DNA from: Oscillibacter sp. 1-3
Lineage (GTDB): Bacteria > Bacillota > Clostridia > Oscillospirales > Oscillospiraceae
DNA length: 64,000 bases
NCBI RefSeq assembly: GCF_000403435.2
Contig: NZ_KE159709.1
Coordinates: 271,604 to 335,603 of the forward strand
Direction: 5' to 3'
Position numbers and translations under genes: made by a program. The notes beneath the pieces are model-generated. The model did no database searches, had not been told where the DNA came from, and saw nothing but the letters and a program-made list of their open reading frames with translations. Shown here one piece after another: positions 52,236 through 61,162 of the stretch. The first letter of the stretch is position 1. Every line of letters starts with the position of its first letter.

Positions 52236-52823
52236 GTGGAAAAAAGCTATATCCAGATTGCGATAGAAGAATTCAGCCGTAGGCATCCAGAGGTAAAATT
52301 GGTAAAATCTATGATCTCAAGCCGTGAGATCAGCGAGCTTGAAAGCAGGCTCCGGATTATCATACCTGATACGGTCAAAGACTACTTTCGGTCTTATATC
52401 TTGCCTGTCCAATTTGTTACAGGGAAAATGTTGGGGGATTTTTCAAATACGTATTGCGAGGAAACGGGCAGATGGCGCAGACTGGAGATAGAAGAGGAAA
52501 TTGCAACGACGGTTCTCCGGCTTCCTTTAATGCTTCCCAATAATGATTTAAGTGAATTTGAGGAAGTGAACCGCGCGTTTGCCGGAACAGGGTATCTCTG
52601 GTTGGGAATATATAATGGGGAAAATTATGTTTTGATTGAGACGCAAAGCGGACAAATATTTCAGGCGGATATGGAGCGGGTCCGGCTGACAGCGGAGGAG
52701 GAAACAAGAGCGGATATTTTACAATGGGCGCTGCCTTTTTTTCATAGCTTTGAAGAATTAGCGCGTTGTTTCTTTGCGGGCGAACTTTACGACGAAGATG
52801 AATTGATTTTTCCTGATGAATAA
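52236..52823 (+). CDS. SMI1/KNR4 (SUKH) family protein
   Basis: 195 residues from GTG at 52236, six bases after GGAGG; the open frame upstream runs through the inverted repeat and is not credible. The centre (IPDTVKDYFRSYILPVQFVT) and the C-terminal WALPFFHSFEELARCFFAGEL are typical of SUKH domains, which serve as immunity proteins to contact-dependent or polymorphic toxins and in other binding roles. No toxin gene is adjacent, so it may be an orphan immunity gene. It is AT-richer than its neighbours and stands between two repeats, which suggests acquisition. Confidence 0.65.
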   Translation: MEKSYIQIAIEEFSRRHPEVKLVKSMISSREISELESRLRIIIPDTVKDYFRSYILPVQFVTGKMLGDFSNTYCEETGRWRRLEIEEEIATTVLRLPLMLPNNDLSEFEEVNRAFAGTGYLWLGIYNGENYVLIETQSGQIFQADMERVRLTAEEETRADILQWALPFFHSFEELARCFFAGELYDEDELIFPDE

Positions 52824-52838
52824 ATCGGTATTTTGGAA

Positions 52839-53003
52839 TTAGGCCATGTTTGAAAAAAGACAAAACGCCCAAACGGTGGATCTTGATCCGCCACTCTGCG
52901 TTAAATTTTCTTGCCGGGCGTCAGCCCGCCTGCAAAGATTTGCCTTGATTGGCAAAAAATCTCTCGCCGTTGGGCATTCCGCTATTTTTCAAACATGGCC
53001 TAA
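52839..53003. repeat. MITE copy 4
   Basis: The ends are TTAGGCCATGTTTGAAAA (left) and its near-perfect inverted copy on the right (CCATGTTTGAAAAATAG inward), with TA at both flanks. The interior is nearly identical to the copy at 116-279 read on the other strand. It lies between the SUKH gene and mrnC. Confidence 0.9.
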
Positions 53004-53102
53004 TCAGGGAGCCGCTGCCGGCGGTTCCCTGTTCGCTTATTTGGGAAAATCTTTCCATGCGGCCGCTGCGCTATACAAAAAGCGGAGAGGCCGTATTTTT
53101 TA

Positions 53103-53132
53103 TTGCCCAACCTCCGGGAAACGTGGTATACT
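53103..53132 (+). promoter_or_regulatory. mrnC-rqcH promoter
   Basis: TTGCCC (53103-53108), 18-bp spacer, extended -10 TGG-TATACT (53127-53132), 35 bp before the start codon. Confidence 0.6.
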
Positions 53133-53166
53133 GCTGTAAAACGCGCTTTTGACAAAGGAGAACCCT

Positions 53167-53583
53167 ATGGAGAACTACTTTGAACCCCATCTTGCTCCGG
53201 ACCAGCTCCGGGCTATGAGTTCCATCGGCCTTGCCCACATCGGGGACGCCGTGTTTGAGATTCTGGCCCGCACCTGGCTCTGCGCCCACGGCAGGGCCAC
53301 CGGAAGGGGGCTGCACCAGGCCGCCATCCGCCTGGTGTGCGCCGAGTCCCAGGCCCGGCGGGCGGAGCGGATTCTGCCCATGCTGACAGAGGAGGAGGCG
53401 GCGGTGTTTCGCCGGGGCCGCAACGCCCACGTCCACACCGTCCCAGGCCACGCCAGCCGGGCCCAGTACGGCGAGGCCACGGCCCTGGAGGCCCTGCTGG
53501 GCTGGCTGTACCTCAGCGGCCAGCGGGAGCGGGTCAACCAGCTCTTTTGCGAGATGATGGAGGAGGATACGCCATGCCGTTAG
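53167..53583 (+). CDS. mrnC: Mini-ribonuclease 3 (MrnC)
   Basis: 138 residues from the ATG at 53167, behind AAAGGAG. Single RNase III-type catalytic domain without a dsRNA-binding domain: LAHIGDAVFEILARTWLCAHG near the N-terminus holds the catalytic Asp, and YGEATALEALLGWLYLSG holds the second acidic motif. MrnC matures 23S rRNA ends in Gram-positive bacteria. Its last 10 bp overlap rqcH, giving translational coupling between a ribosome maturation and a ribosome rescue factor. Confidence 0.9.
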   Translation: MENYFEPHLAPDQLRAMSSIGLAHIGDAVFEILARTWLCAHGRATGRGLHQAAIRLVCAESQARRAERILPMLTEEEAAVFRRGRNAHVHTVPGHASRAQYGEATALEALLGWLYLSGQRERVNQLFCEMMEEDTPCR

Positions 53584-55313
53584 ACGCAATCTGTTTACAG
53601 GCGGTGGTGGAGGAGCTGCGGCCCCAGCTGCTGGGCCTGCGCATCGACAAGGTGCAGCAGCCCGCCCGGGACCAGGTGATTTTGCTGCTGCGGGGCCGGC
53701 GGCTGCTGCTGAATGCCGGGGCCAATGCCTCCCGCATTCAGCTGACGGAGATCGTCCGGGACAACCCGGCGGAGCCGCCCATGTTCTGTATGCTGCTGCG
53801 CAAGCACCTGACCGGGGCAAAGATTGCAGGTCTTACCCAGCCGCCCCTGGAACGGCTGGTCCGGCTGGAGCTGGACGTCGCCGACGACTTTGGCCGCCCT
53901 GGCCGCAGGACGCTGGTGCTGGAGGCCATGGGCCGCCGGTCCAATCTGATCCTGCTGGACGGGGAGGGCCGGGTCATCGAGTGTCTCCGCCGGGTGGATG
54001 CGGAGATGTCCGCCCAACGCCAGGTGCTGCCGGGGCTGTACTACGAGCCCCCTGCCGCCGGGGGTCGTCTCGTTGTGATCGAGGAGACAGAGGCGGGGTT
54101 TTACGAGAAGCTCTCCGACGCCAACCCTGAGCGGCAGATTGACGCCTTTCTGCTGGACCACTATTTCGGCATTTCTCCCCTCATGGCCCGGGAGCTGGCC
54201 TTCCGGGCGGCGGGGGAGACGGACAGCCGTCTCTGCGCCCTGGAGGACCGGGCAGCTCTGTGGCGGGAGGTGGAAGCGTTCCTCACCGCCGTGCGGGAGA
54301 GCCGCTTCACACCCATCTGCCTCAAACGGGAGGGCCGGGCAGTGGAGTTTGCCTGCCTGCCCATCGCCCAGTACGGCGCCGCCATGGAGACGGAAACCTG
54401 CGGCAGCTTCTCCCAGCTGCTGGACACCTTCTACGAGGCCCGGGAGCGGCAGGAGCGGACACGCCAGCGGGGGGCGGATCTGATCCGCACTGCCTCCACT
54501 GCCCGGGACCGCCTGCGGCGGAAGCTCAGCCAGCAGGAGAAGGACTATGCCGAGACCCAAAACCGGGACCAGCTCCGGATCTGCGGCGACCTCATCACCG
54601 CCAATCTCTACCGTATGGAGCGGGGGCAGGGCAGGCTGGTGTGCGAGAACTACTACGACGAGGCGGGGGGCGAGGCTGTCATCCAGCTGGACCCGCTGCT
54701 CACCCCCCAGCAGAACGCCGCCAAATACTACAAGCGCTACACCAAGGCCAAGACCGCCGAGCGGTATCTCCGGGAGCAGATGGACATCGCCCGCCGGGAC
54801 CTGGAGTACCTGGAGAGCGTGCTGGAGGAGATCGGGCTGGCCGAGACGGAGCAGGACTTCCTGGACATCCGGAGCGAGCTGCGGGAGGCGGGCTTTTTGA
54901 AAAAGCAGGGGAAGAAGGAGACCCGCCAGCGTCCGGCGAAGCCCCGGGAATTTCGCACCAGCGGCGGCTTCCTGGTGCTGGTGGGACGAAACAACCGCCA
55001 GAATGACCGCCTGACGCTGAGGGAGGCGGACCATCGGGACATCTGGCTCCACACGCAGAAGCTCCACGGCTCTCACGTGATTCTCTGCACCGGCGGGCAG
55101 GCCGTGGGGGAGGACGATTTGGTGGAGGCCGCCAAGCTGGCGGCCTGGTATTCTCAGGCCCGGGAGAGCGGCAACGTGCCTGTGGATTACGTGCAGGTCA
55201 AGTATGTAAAAAAGCCCGCCGGAGCCCGGCCGGGCATGGTGATCTACACGGGGCACCAGACTGTGAATGTAACCCCGGAGGAGGCGCTGGTGAAGCGGCT
55301 GAGGATTCGGTAG
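53574..55313 (+). CDS. rqcH: RqcH (NFACT/FbpA) ribosome quality-control factor
   Basis: 579 residues from the ATG at 53574. NFACT-N domain with the opening DAICLQAVVEELRPQLLGLRID, a long helical coiled-coil middle (about 270-445), and NFACT-R domain near 460-560 (GFLVLVGRNNRQNDRLTLRE, DIWLHTQKLHGSHVIL). RqcH binds stalled 50S subunits and directs C-terminal alanine tailing of incomplete peptides. Older annotations call it fibronectin-binding protein. The conserved DIWLH/GSHV patch is intact. Downstream genes are decayed. Confidence 0.92.
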   Translation: MPLDAICLQAVVEELRPQLLGLRIDKVQQPARDQVILLLRGRRLLLNAGANASRIQLTEIVRDNPAEPPMFCMLLRKHLTGAKIAGLTQPPLERLVRLELDVADDFGRPGRRTLVLEAMGRRSNLILLDGEGRVIECLRRVDAEMSAQRQVLPGLYYEPPAAGGRLVVIEETEAGFYEKLSDANPERQIDAFLLDHYFGISPLMARELAFRAAGETDSRLCALEDRAALWREVEAFLTAVRESRFTPICLKREGRAVEFACLPIAQYGAAMETETCGSFSQLLDTFYEARERQERTRQRGADLIRTASTARDRLRRKLSQQEKDYAETQNRDQLRICGDLITANLYRMERGQGRLVCENYYDEAGGEAVIQLDPLLTPQQNAAKYYKRYTKAKTAERYLREQMDIARRDLEYLESVLEEIGLAETEQDFLDIRSELREAGFLKKQGKKETRQRPAKPREFRTSGGFLVLVGRNNRQNDRLTLREADHRDIWLHTQKLHGSHVILCTGGQAVGEDDLVEAAKLAAWYSQARESGNVPVDYVQVKYVKKPAGARPGMVIYTGHQTVNVTPEEALVKRLRIR

Positions 55314-55342
55314 GGGAGAGAGAAATAACATGTCCATGGCTC

Positions 55343-55800
55343 TTGACGACAATATGGACCGGTATCAATGCGCTCCGCGGTAAGGAAAGTCCGGACGATC
55401 CCGCCTGGACGTGTATCCGGAATGCCAGACGCGTGCTGGATGTGTTCCGAACCCGGAAGCTGTTGGTCATTCAGGTTAAGGATGTAGCCGCACATGGTGG
55501 ACTTCGGGCGGGAGCTGGACGGCTTCGAGGGGGTCCGCTGCATCAAAACCTCTCCGCTGACAGACTACGCAGAGCTGACTTTCCCTGTTGAAGGGGAATA
55601 CCTGATCTCCAAACCCGGTACAGCGCCTTCTTTGGCACGGACCTGGAGATTCTTTTGAAAGGGCTCCATGCGGATACACTCTATCTCATCGGCGGTTTGA
55701 CGGATGTCTGCATTCACTATACGGCGGTGGATGCCCTGGTGACCGTTCAGGACGCGGAAAATGCCAGGTGGGCGGCGCCTTGGCGGATGAGTCCAGAGAT
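55343..55800 (+). pseudogene. Isochorismatase-like cysteine hydrolase, frameshifted
   Basis: Family pieces appear in at least two or three frames: IRNARRVLDVFRTRKLLVIQ (55410-55490), then VDFGRELDGFEGVRCIKTSP (about 55498-55560), then FFGTDLEILLKGLHADTLYL and GGLTDVCIHYTAVDALVTVQ (55630-55755), which contains the catalytic Cys region. A start methionine and the N-terminal DMQNDF-type motif are missing. The gene is decayed by frameshifts. A terminator follows. Confidence 0.75.
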
Positions 55801-55819
55801 TCAAAATAAAGCATATGTA

Positions 55820-55850
55820 AAAGGGAGCGTCCAGGCGGCGCTCCCTTTTT
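55820..55850. terminator. Hairpin terminator between convergent genes
   Basis: AAAGGGAGCG pairs with CGCTCCCTTT and is followed by TT. It serves the pseudogene and the DUF378 gene. Confidence 0.75.
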
Positions 55851-55851
55851 C

Positions 55852-56073
55852 TCAGGCCGTGTAGGGCGTCCGCTCTTCCTCGCTGTCTCGGAACAGCAGC
55901 GTGGCGCACCACAGCCCAGCGGCGCCTACCAGGGTGTAGATGACCCGAGAGAGCACAGCTGCCTGACCGCCGCACAAAAAGGCTACGCAGTCAAAGCCAA
56001 ACAGGCCTATGCCGCCCCAGTTCAAAGCGCCGATGACCGCCAGGGTCAGCGCGATCTTGTCGATGATAGCCAT
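55852..56073 (-). CDS. DUF378 small membrane protein
   Basis: 73 residues with AAGGAGG upstream of the ATG at 56073. Two hydrophobic segments; the family signature is DKIALTLAVIGALNWGGIGLFGFDCVAFL, here seen at residues 5-33. DUF378 proteins are small inner membrane proteins of unknown role. The gene is intact although it stands in a region of pseudogenes. Confidence 0.85.
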   Translation of the reverse strand: MAIIDKIALTLAVIGALNWGGIGLFGFDCVAFLCGGQAAVLSRVIYTLVGAAGLWCATLLFRDSEEERTPYTA

Positions 56074-56224
56074 AGGAATACCTCCTTCGGACCTCCGGCG
56101 AAAAATGCCGGTGGTGCCGCGGTTAGTTTAACCACGGAAAAATAGCTTTATGCTTGGTTGAATTGTGAATTTTTTACCACTTTTCAGCGCGTCTGTCCGG
56201 CGGCCTTGCGGCCTGCGTTGTTTT

Positions 56225-56490
56225 GTCATTTCAGTATCCGTACCGTCTCCGCTATTTCACCAAAAGGACCGCTGCCATGACCGCCCTCAGCAGTTCCGCC
56301 GCTGGGATAGCCAGCCACACGCCGGTGAAGCTGCCCAGCAGGACGGGCATCAGCTGAATGGCGGCGGTGAAGAGAAACGATCAAGAAAAGGCTGGCGCGG
56401 CGGACATCATGCCGTTGGACAGGGCCGTGAACATTCCGCTGGCGAATAGCTTACAAAGAGCAGGGCAAGAAATTCGGTCACCGCCAGTGA
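56225..56490 (-). pseudogene. MATE efflux pump, C-terminal remnant
   Basis: Reading the minus strand gives FASGMFTALSNGMMSAAPAFS, a stop, then LLGSFTGVWLAIPAAELLRA and RRRYGY, which lines up with the last about 75 residues of the MATE protein at 1277-2608 (FASGMFTALSNGIVSAILAF ... GIWLATPAAELMALAL). Internal stops show decay. The similarity ends near 56486, where IS21-like sequence begins, so that element or a rearrangement cut the gene. Confidence 0.8.
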
Positions 56491-56609
56491 TAAAAAGAAA
56501 GAAAACGCCGAGGAAAAAATGTAGGTATGAGGCGGAGGAGGAGAAAAAGATAGACTCCCAATAGGGCGCAAAGAGCCCGGAAAGGGAGTCAGAAAATGAA
56601 AGGAGCACA

Positions 56610-57832
56610 GTGGATGGATATCCGAAGCGACAGACAAAAAGGCTGAGCTATGTGGAGCTGGGACGGAAGTACCGCATGGATCCGCGAACAGCAAAGCGGT
56701 ACGCGGAATCGCCGCAGAAGCCGAAGTACACATTGCGCGAACCCAAGCCAACAAAGATGGACCCGTACAAGCAGATCATGGACGAGTGGCTGGAGGAAGC
56801 GCCTTATTCGGCGCAGCGGATACTGGAGAAGCTGCAGGAGATGGGGTTTGACGGGGCTGCAGCATCGTCAAGGCGTATGTGAGCAGCCGGAAGATGGATT
56901 TGAATGAGAAAGCGACGGTACGGTTTGAGATAATGCAGGGGAAACAGGGACAGATGGACTGAGGATTTTTCGAGGATCACCTGGTATACGAGGATGGGAA
57001 GTGGAAAAAGCTGTACTGCTTTCTCATGATACTGGGGTACTCACGGATGCGGTACATCGCATTTGTCACAGATATGAGCATAAACACGCTGATTCGGCGC
57101 CACCAGAACGCGTTTCGGTACTTTGGCGGCTGCCCAGAGGAAATCCTGTACAACAACATGAAGCAGGTGGTCATCAAGCGGCTGCTGAAACAGGAGGACT
57201 CTACGCTGAACCGGCAGTTTGAGGACTTCGCGGGGTTCCACGGTTTCAGGTCCATCCTGTGCTGGCCTTACCGGGGACAGACGAAGGGAAAGGTGGAGCG
57301 GACGGTGCAGTTTGTGCGGGAGTGCGAAGCCTGCCCTTGGGCGCAACTTCATGGTCGGGATCAAATACAACAGCCTGGCAGATTTGAATGGACAAGCCGG
57401 TGCAATAACGTCAATGGGAAGGTCCACGCCACCACCAATGAGATTCCCTTTGAGCGGCTGAAAAAGGAGGGCCTAAGCCCTCTTTCCCGAGAGTACATCA
57501 TCGACAAAATCAACTTGAGGCGGGTACAAAAAGACTGCCTCATCTCGTACGCCGGAAATCAGTACTCCGTGCCGGCGGAGTACATCGGCAAAGATGTGGC
57601 AGTCGTGGCCCTCGACAGTATGCTGGCGGCCTACTATGAGGGGAAGCAGATCGCTCTGCACCGAATATCGTATCAGAGAAAGGACATGGTTGTCAATCCT
57701 CAGCATTATCGAAGGCTTACATTGAAACAGACAATGGGCACGGAAAATGTTCTGCTGGATCAGGGAAAAGTGATTGATTTCCCCTTGAAACCGTCCAATT
57801 TGTCCAGATATGACGAGGTGCTGTATGACTGA
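56610..57832 (+). pseudogene. istA: IS21-like transposase IstA, broken
   Basis: The first frame (56610-56854) gives the N-terminal HTH part (SYVELGRKYRMDPRTAKRYA). It shifts to another frame at about 56855 (CSIVKAYVSSRKMDLNEKAT), which meets an in-frame TGA at 56960, where homologues have Trp. The same frame then continues to 57832 with the rve/DDE integrase region (LILGYSRMRYIAF, YNNMKQVVI, YRGQTKGKVERTVQFVREC) and a C-terminal domain. So there is one frameshift plus one nonsense codon. The stop overlaps istB (ATGACTGA). Confidence 0.82.
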
Positions 57833-58495
57833 ATTTACCATGGACAGGCTGCGGGAAAACCTGGAAAGCCTTAAGATGAAAAACACCCTGGAGATTCTGG
57901 ACAACTACCTGGAACGGGCGGTAGCAGAAAACACTATTGTGGAGGTTTTGGATCATATTTTCTCAGAAGAGGCAAAATCCAAATGGAAACGGGCCTATGA
58001 GAAGCAAATCCAGATGTCTGGTTTTCCCATCAAGAAGACTTTGGAGGACTTTGACTTTTCCTTCCAGCCCTCCATCGACAAGCGTCGGATCGATGAACTG
58101 GCCACCATGCGCTTCCTGGAAAACGGCGAGAATGTAGTCTTCCTCGGCCCACTCGGCGTGGGCAAGACCCATCTTGCCTCCGCTTTAGGCCTGGTGGCGG
58201 CGCGGCACCGTTTCTCTACCTACTACATCAACTGCCACCAACTCATTGAGCAGCTCAAGAAGGCCCATCTCAAGAACCGCCTGCCGGACAAGCTCAAGGT
58301 CCTGACCGAGTACAGGATGCTCATCATCGACGAAATCGGCTATCCAAGACGCAAATCTCTTTTTCCAGCTCATTGCCAGGCGGTACGAGAAAACGTCTGC
58401 CGTTTTCACTTCAAACAAGACCTTCTCTCAGTGGAATGAGGTCGTTGCCGACGTTACAATCGCCTCCGCCATTCTGGACCGCGTCCTACATCTGG
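57825..58495 (+). pseudogene. istB: IS21-like helper ATPase IstB, frameshifted and truncated
   Basis: From the ATG at 57825 the IstB/DnaC-like ATPase is intact through Walker A (GPLGVGKTHLASALGL) and Walker B (RMLIIDEIGY). A small out-of-frame deletion at about 58345 then shifts it. The other frame carries on with FFQLIARRYEKTSAVFTSNK and VVADVTIASAILDRVLH to about 58492, where the sequence changes to a piece of an ABC transporter on the other strand. The right end of the element is lost. Confidence 0.82.
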
Positions 58496-58496
58496 C

Positions 58497-58744
58497 ATTA
58501 GAATATTGCCAGTGTCTACCTGTTGAAAGTAGCCCAGGGATACCAGGTTCAGCGCCTCACCGATTGCCAGTTGGTCCCGTGTGACCAGCTCAAAGCTGAT
58601 GGCCTCTTGAAAACGAGCCTGAAGATAGCTGAACAGGAACCAGAGCAATACCAGCACCGCAATTACAAACAGACTCCGTCCTGCCCACTGATTTCCGCGA
58701 AATTCTCCGCACCAGCGGATGATGCGCTTGACCGTTTGGAACAT
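58497..58744 (-). pseudogene. ABC transporter, N-terminal fragment
   Basis: MFQTVKRIIRWCGEFRGNQW, a membrane segment, and RFQEAISFELVTRDQLAIGE, LGYFQQVDTGN match the first part of the second subunit of heterodimeric ABC exporters. It ends abruptly at the istB junction. It follows a decayed first subunit in the same direction. Confidence 0.7.
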
Positions 58745-58754
58745 CTACACCACC

Positions 58755-59300
58755 TTCTTTCCCAATACTGCCCAATCTTTGGCTCCGATATGGGCCTGCC
58801 ACATTTGACGGTAGAGAGGACAGGCCTTCAAAAGTTCATCCTACTTGCCTTGGGCAACGATTTCTCCTTGTATCAGAACCACGATGTTATCTGCGTTTTT
58901 GATGGTGGACAGCCGGTGCGCGATGACCAACAGAGTTTTACCCTTTGTCAAGGCTGCAATGCTCTGCTGAATTTTTTCCTCGTTCTCTGGGGCCGTGAAA
59001 GCAGTAGCCTCGTCCAAAATCACCACTGGGGCGCTTTTCAAAATCATCCGGGCGATGGCGATGCGCTGTTTATCCCCACCGGACAGTCGTTTTCCCGCCT
59101 CACCCGTTGGGGTGTCATAGCCCTGGGGCAGCTTTTCCATGATAATTCCTCACACTGGGCGGCACGGGCGGCGGCAAACACCTCGTCATCGCTGGCACTC
59201 GGGTTTCCCAACCGGATATTTTCCTTGTATTTGGGATGTTGCCAAATTGCTTGTGCCAAATCACCTTGCGTGAGAATATAAAGCAGCTTTGCCTCTGGCG
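58755..59300 (-). pseudogene. ABC exporter ATPase domain, frameshifted
   Basis: Two frames together give ENIRLGNPSASDDEVFAAAR AAQC (59180-59240), then MEKLPQGYDTPTGEAGKRLSGGDKQRIAIARM (in two parts), VILDEATAFTAPENEEKIQQ and TLLVIAHRLSTIKNADNIVV, the signature, Walker B and H-loop of an ABC exporter. Frameshifts occur near 59135 and just after GEIVAQGK near 58841. Walker A and the membrane domain are missing. Confidence 0.75.
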
Positions 59301-59613
59301 TGTGAGTTGAAAAGGCATTAATGAGGAACAAAATCGAATAGAGCAGATACACCAGCCTGATGTCAACAAGTACTAGAAACATTACATTACTTGCCACTAC
59401 AAAAAATGTCCCAGGAAGTATGATATAAATGGAAATGCTGAAAATGGCATTCATATAGTCAGCAAGTACCAGTTCTGTTGGAGTTGTGGCTACAAATCCG
59501 AATAACGATATGAACAGCAAGAATACATGAGCGTGAGCGCAAACAAGAAATTCCCCAGCAGTTTTCCAGCCATATAACTTGCCTTTCCTATTGGTGATAT
59601 TAACGCCTGCCCA
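59300..59613 (-). pseudogene. ABC-2 type permease fragment
   Basis: The minus strand encodes hydrophobic pieces in two frames (ISPIGKASYMAGKLLGNFLF at about 59525-59600; ELVLADYMNAIFSISIYIIL and VVASNVMFLVLVDIRLVYLL further on) like part of an ABC-2 permease. It fuses without a start or stop to the ATPase fragment downstream, evidence of deletion. It is interrupted upstream by the ISAs1 element. Confidence 0.5.
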
Positions 59614-60762
59614 CAGGGCAACAGCATTTACGTATGGCTGGTCAAAACAAAACGCAGAGTATCAACAGACAGGGTGGCCCGGAACATCTTCTTTTTAATG
59701 CAGATTCGGCCCAAATCCACGTTTTTCAGCAGAGGAAGCGCAGTTTTGCGCATCACATTGAGGTTCAGTGGGGAGTTATCCATCATGGCGCGGGAAGCAT
59801 CCTCTCCAAATGCCACATCCAGGCGCTAATGGAGATTGTTTTCAATTCCCCAATGCCGGCGTACCGCCTTTGAAAAAGTGGTAATATCAAACAGCGAGGT
59901 AATAAAACAGCGCGTTTCGCAGCGGATTTCTCCATGTTCCTCCATCTTAGAACGAACCGCTCCAATCGCGTTCAGCTCCGCCTAGTCTGCCTGGTCCGCA
60001 AGCCATCACACGTCGCTTTCCAGAAAATACTCGCGTGTTTTAATTCGGCCATGTCCCTTTTCCAGCGTGCGTGACTTGAACGTTTCCTTCGAAAACGTAT
60101 CAAAGTATTCCTGTATATCTGCTAGCAGGGTTGGCTGATTCCCTTTTACGCTCAATACATAATTCGCTTCTTTCTCCACGATTTTTCGCGCGATGTCCTT
60201 CTGACAACTCATCGCATCGGCGATAACAATCGCCCCCTCTATGTCCAGCATATCCAACAGTTCTGGAACCGCCGTGATTTCGTTGGATTTTTCCTCGGTT
60301 TTCAATTCTTCCAGTGTGATATGATTCTCGGCCACAAATGCGCTGACTACATAGTATGCCTTGTGCTTTGCGCTGCTGCTGCGTATCGTTTTCCCGTCTA
60401 CGCCGACGATTTCCTTCCGTTCCCGCTGATATTCCACCCACCCACGCAAATTTTTTGACAATTCCTGCGGATTGACTCTCTCGAATACACGCCGAAATGT
60501 ATCTGCGTCCGGTATTCCGTTTGGCAGTTCAAGGAAATCCTTCAGCCATTCCTCACGTTCTCTACTAAAATCCTCCATATCTGTGAAATCCTCGCCTCCG
60601 CTTACAATGGTACAGAATCCAATGACCAGGATGTCTTCCTGCTTTTGTCGCTTTTTTCCCCACCGCCGCCGTGGGTCTTTTACCCTCTTCATTTTTTTCA
60701 CCAGCTTTTCTATCTTCATGTTCCTATTTTCTCGTCACTATCAAAAAAGTACTGTTGCCCTG
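59614..60762 (-). mobile_element. ISAs1-family insertion sequence (decayed)
   Basis: 1149 bp with ends CAGGGCAACAGCA at 59614 and, inward from the right, CAGGGCAACAGTA at 60762. The flanking 10-bp sequences CGCCTGCCCA and CTCCTGCCCA (9 of 10 identical) look like a target duplication. The transposase is interrupted by three in-frame stops. Confidence 0.85.
59628..60719 (-). pseudogene. ISAs1 transposase with three nonsense codons
   Basis: One unbroken frame from the ATG at 60719 to 59628, 363 codons, with the H-repeat/ISAs1 domain order: VKDPRRRWGKKRQKQEDILV at the N-terminus, EIVGVDGKTIRSS, VIADAMSCQKDIARKIVEKE and, after the stops, FSKAVRRHWGIENNLH and LDVAFGEDASR. TGA after ESDV, TAG after ADQAD and TAG after ENNLH replace codons that probably were Ser, Trp and Trp. 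No frameshift is seen. The copy is dead unless supplied in trans. Confidence 0.85.
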
Positions 60763-60852
60763 CTCCTGCCCAAAGCGGTACTTGACATTACTGGAGAAGT
60801 TCAGTATAATAAATAAGAAATTTAGAAACGTCAGCCACTAAGTGCTGCAAAA

Positions 60853-60929
60853 TCCGGGTATAGCGCAGTTGGTAGCGCGCGTGGTTCGGGACCACGAGGC
60901 CGTGGGTTCAAATCCCGCTACTCGGACCA
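60853..60929 (+). tRNA. tRNA-Pro (anticodon CGG)
   Basis: Acceptor TCCGGGT (60853-60859) pairs with ACTCGGA (60920-60926); D loop AGTTGGTAG; anticodon arm CGTGG-TTCGGGA-CCACG with CGG at positions 34-36; T arm CGTGGGTTCAAATCCCGC-type with TTCAAAT loop; CCA is encoded (60927-60929). A terminator follows. Confidence 0.95.
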
Positions 60930-60978
60930 TGCGGAGTGTCCTTATAGGATTTGAGTATCCTTGGAGGACACTCCGCAT
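60929..60978 (+). terminator. Terminator after tRNA-Pro
   Basis: ATGCGGAGTGTCC (60929-60941) pairs perfectly with GGACACTCCGCAT (60966-60978); TATTTT follows. Confidence 0.8.
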
Positions 60979-61020
60979 TATTTTCGAATAAAATTATTGG
61001 TGAATTTAGATTATCTCTTT

Positions 61021-61097
61021 AGAAGTTCTTATATGTCGGTATAGCCCGTATTTTCGGGCTTTCCCGGCATTTTAGATATGGGGAGAAGTTCTTATAT
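61021..61097. repeat. Integrase arm-site-like direct repeats
   Basis: AGAAGTTCTTATAT occurs at 61021-61034 and again at 61084-61097, 63 bp apart, between the presumed element end and int. Paired direct repeats near int are expected as binding sites for the integrase N-terminal domain. A GCCCGTATTTTCGGGC hairpin lies between them and may terminate int. Confidence 0.6.
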
Positions 61098-61162
61098 ACC
61101 CTCATAACCTTTTAGGTTTTCCCTCTCAATGGTAGTAAAAGAAGTAGTAAATTGTTCTGCGG

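Noticed and set aside
55343-55800. Isochorismatase-like gene as an intact recoded gene
   Set aside because: More than one frame change is needed, no slippery sites are seen, and the N-terminus is missing.
60853-60978. tRNA-Pro as the attachment site of the Tn916-type element
   Set aside because: The tRNA 3' end is followed by its terminator, and no repeat of the tRNA end is seen near int; Tn916-type integrases use AT-rich sites rather than tRNA genes.
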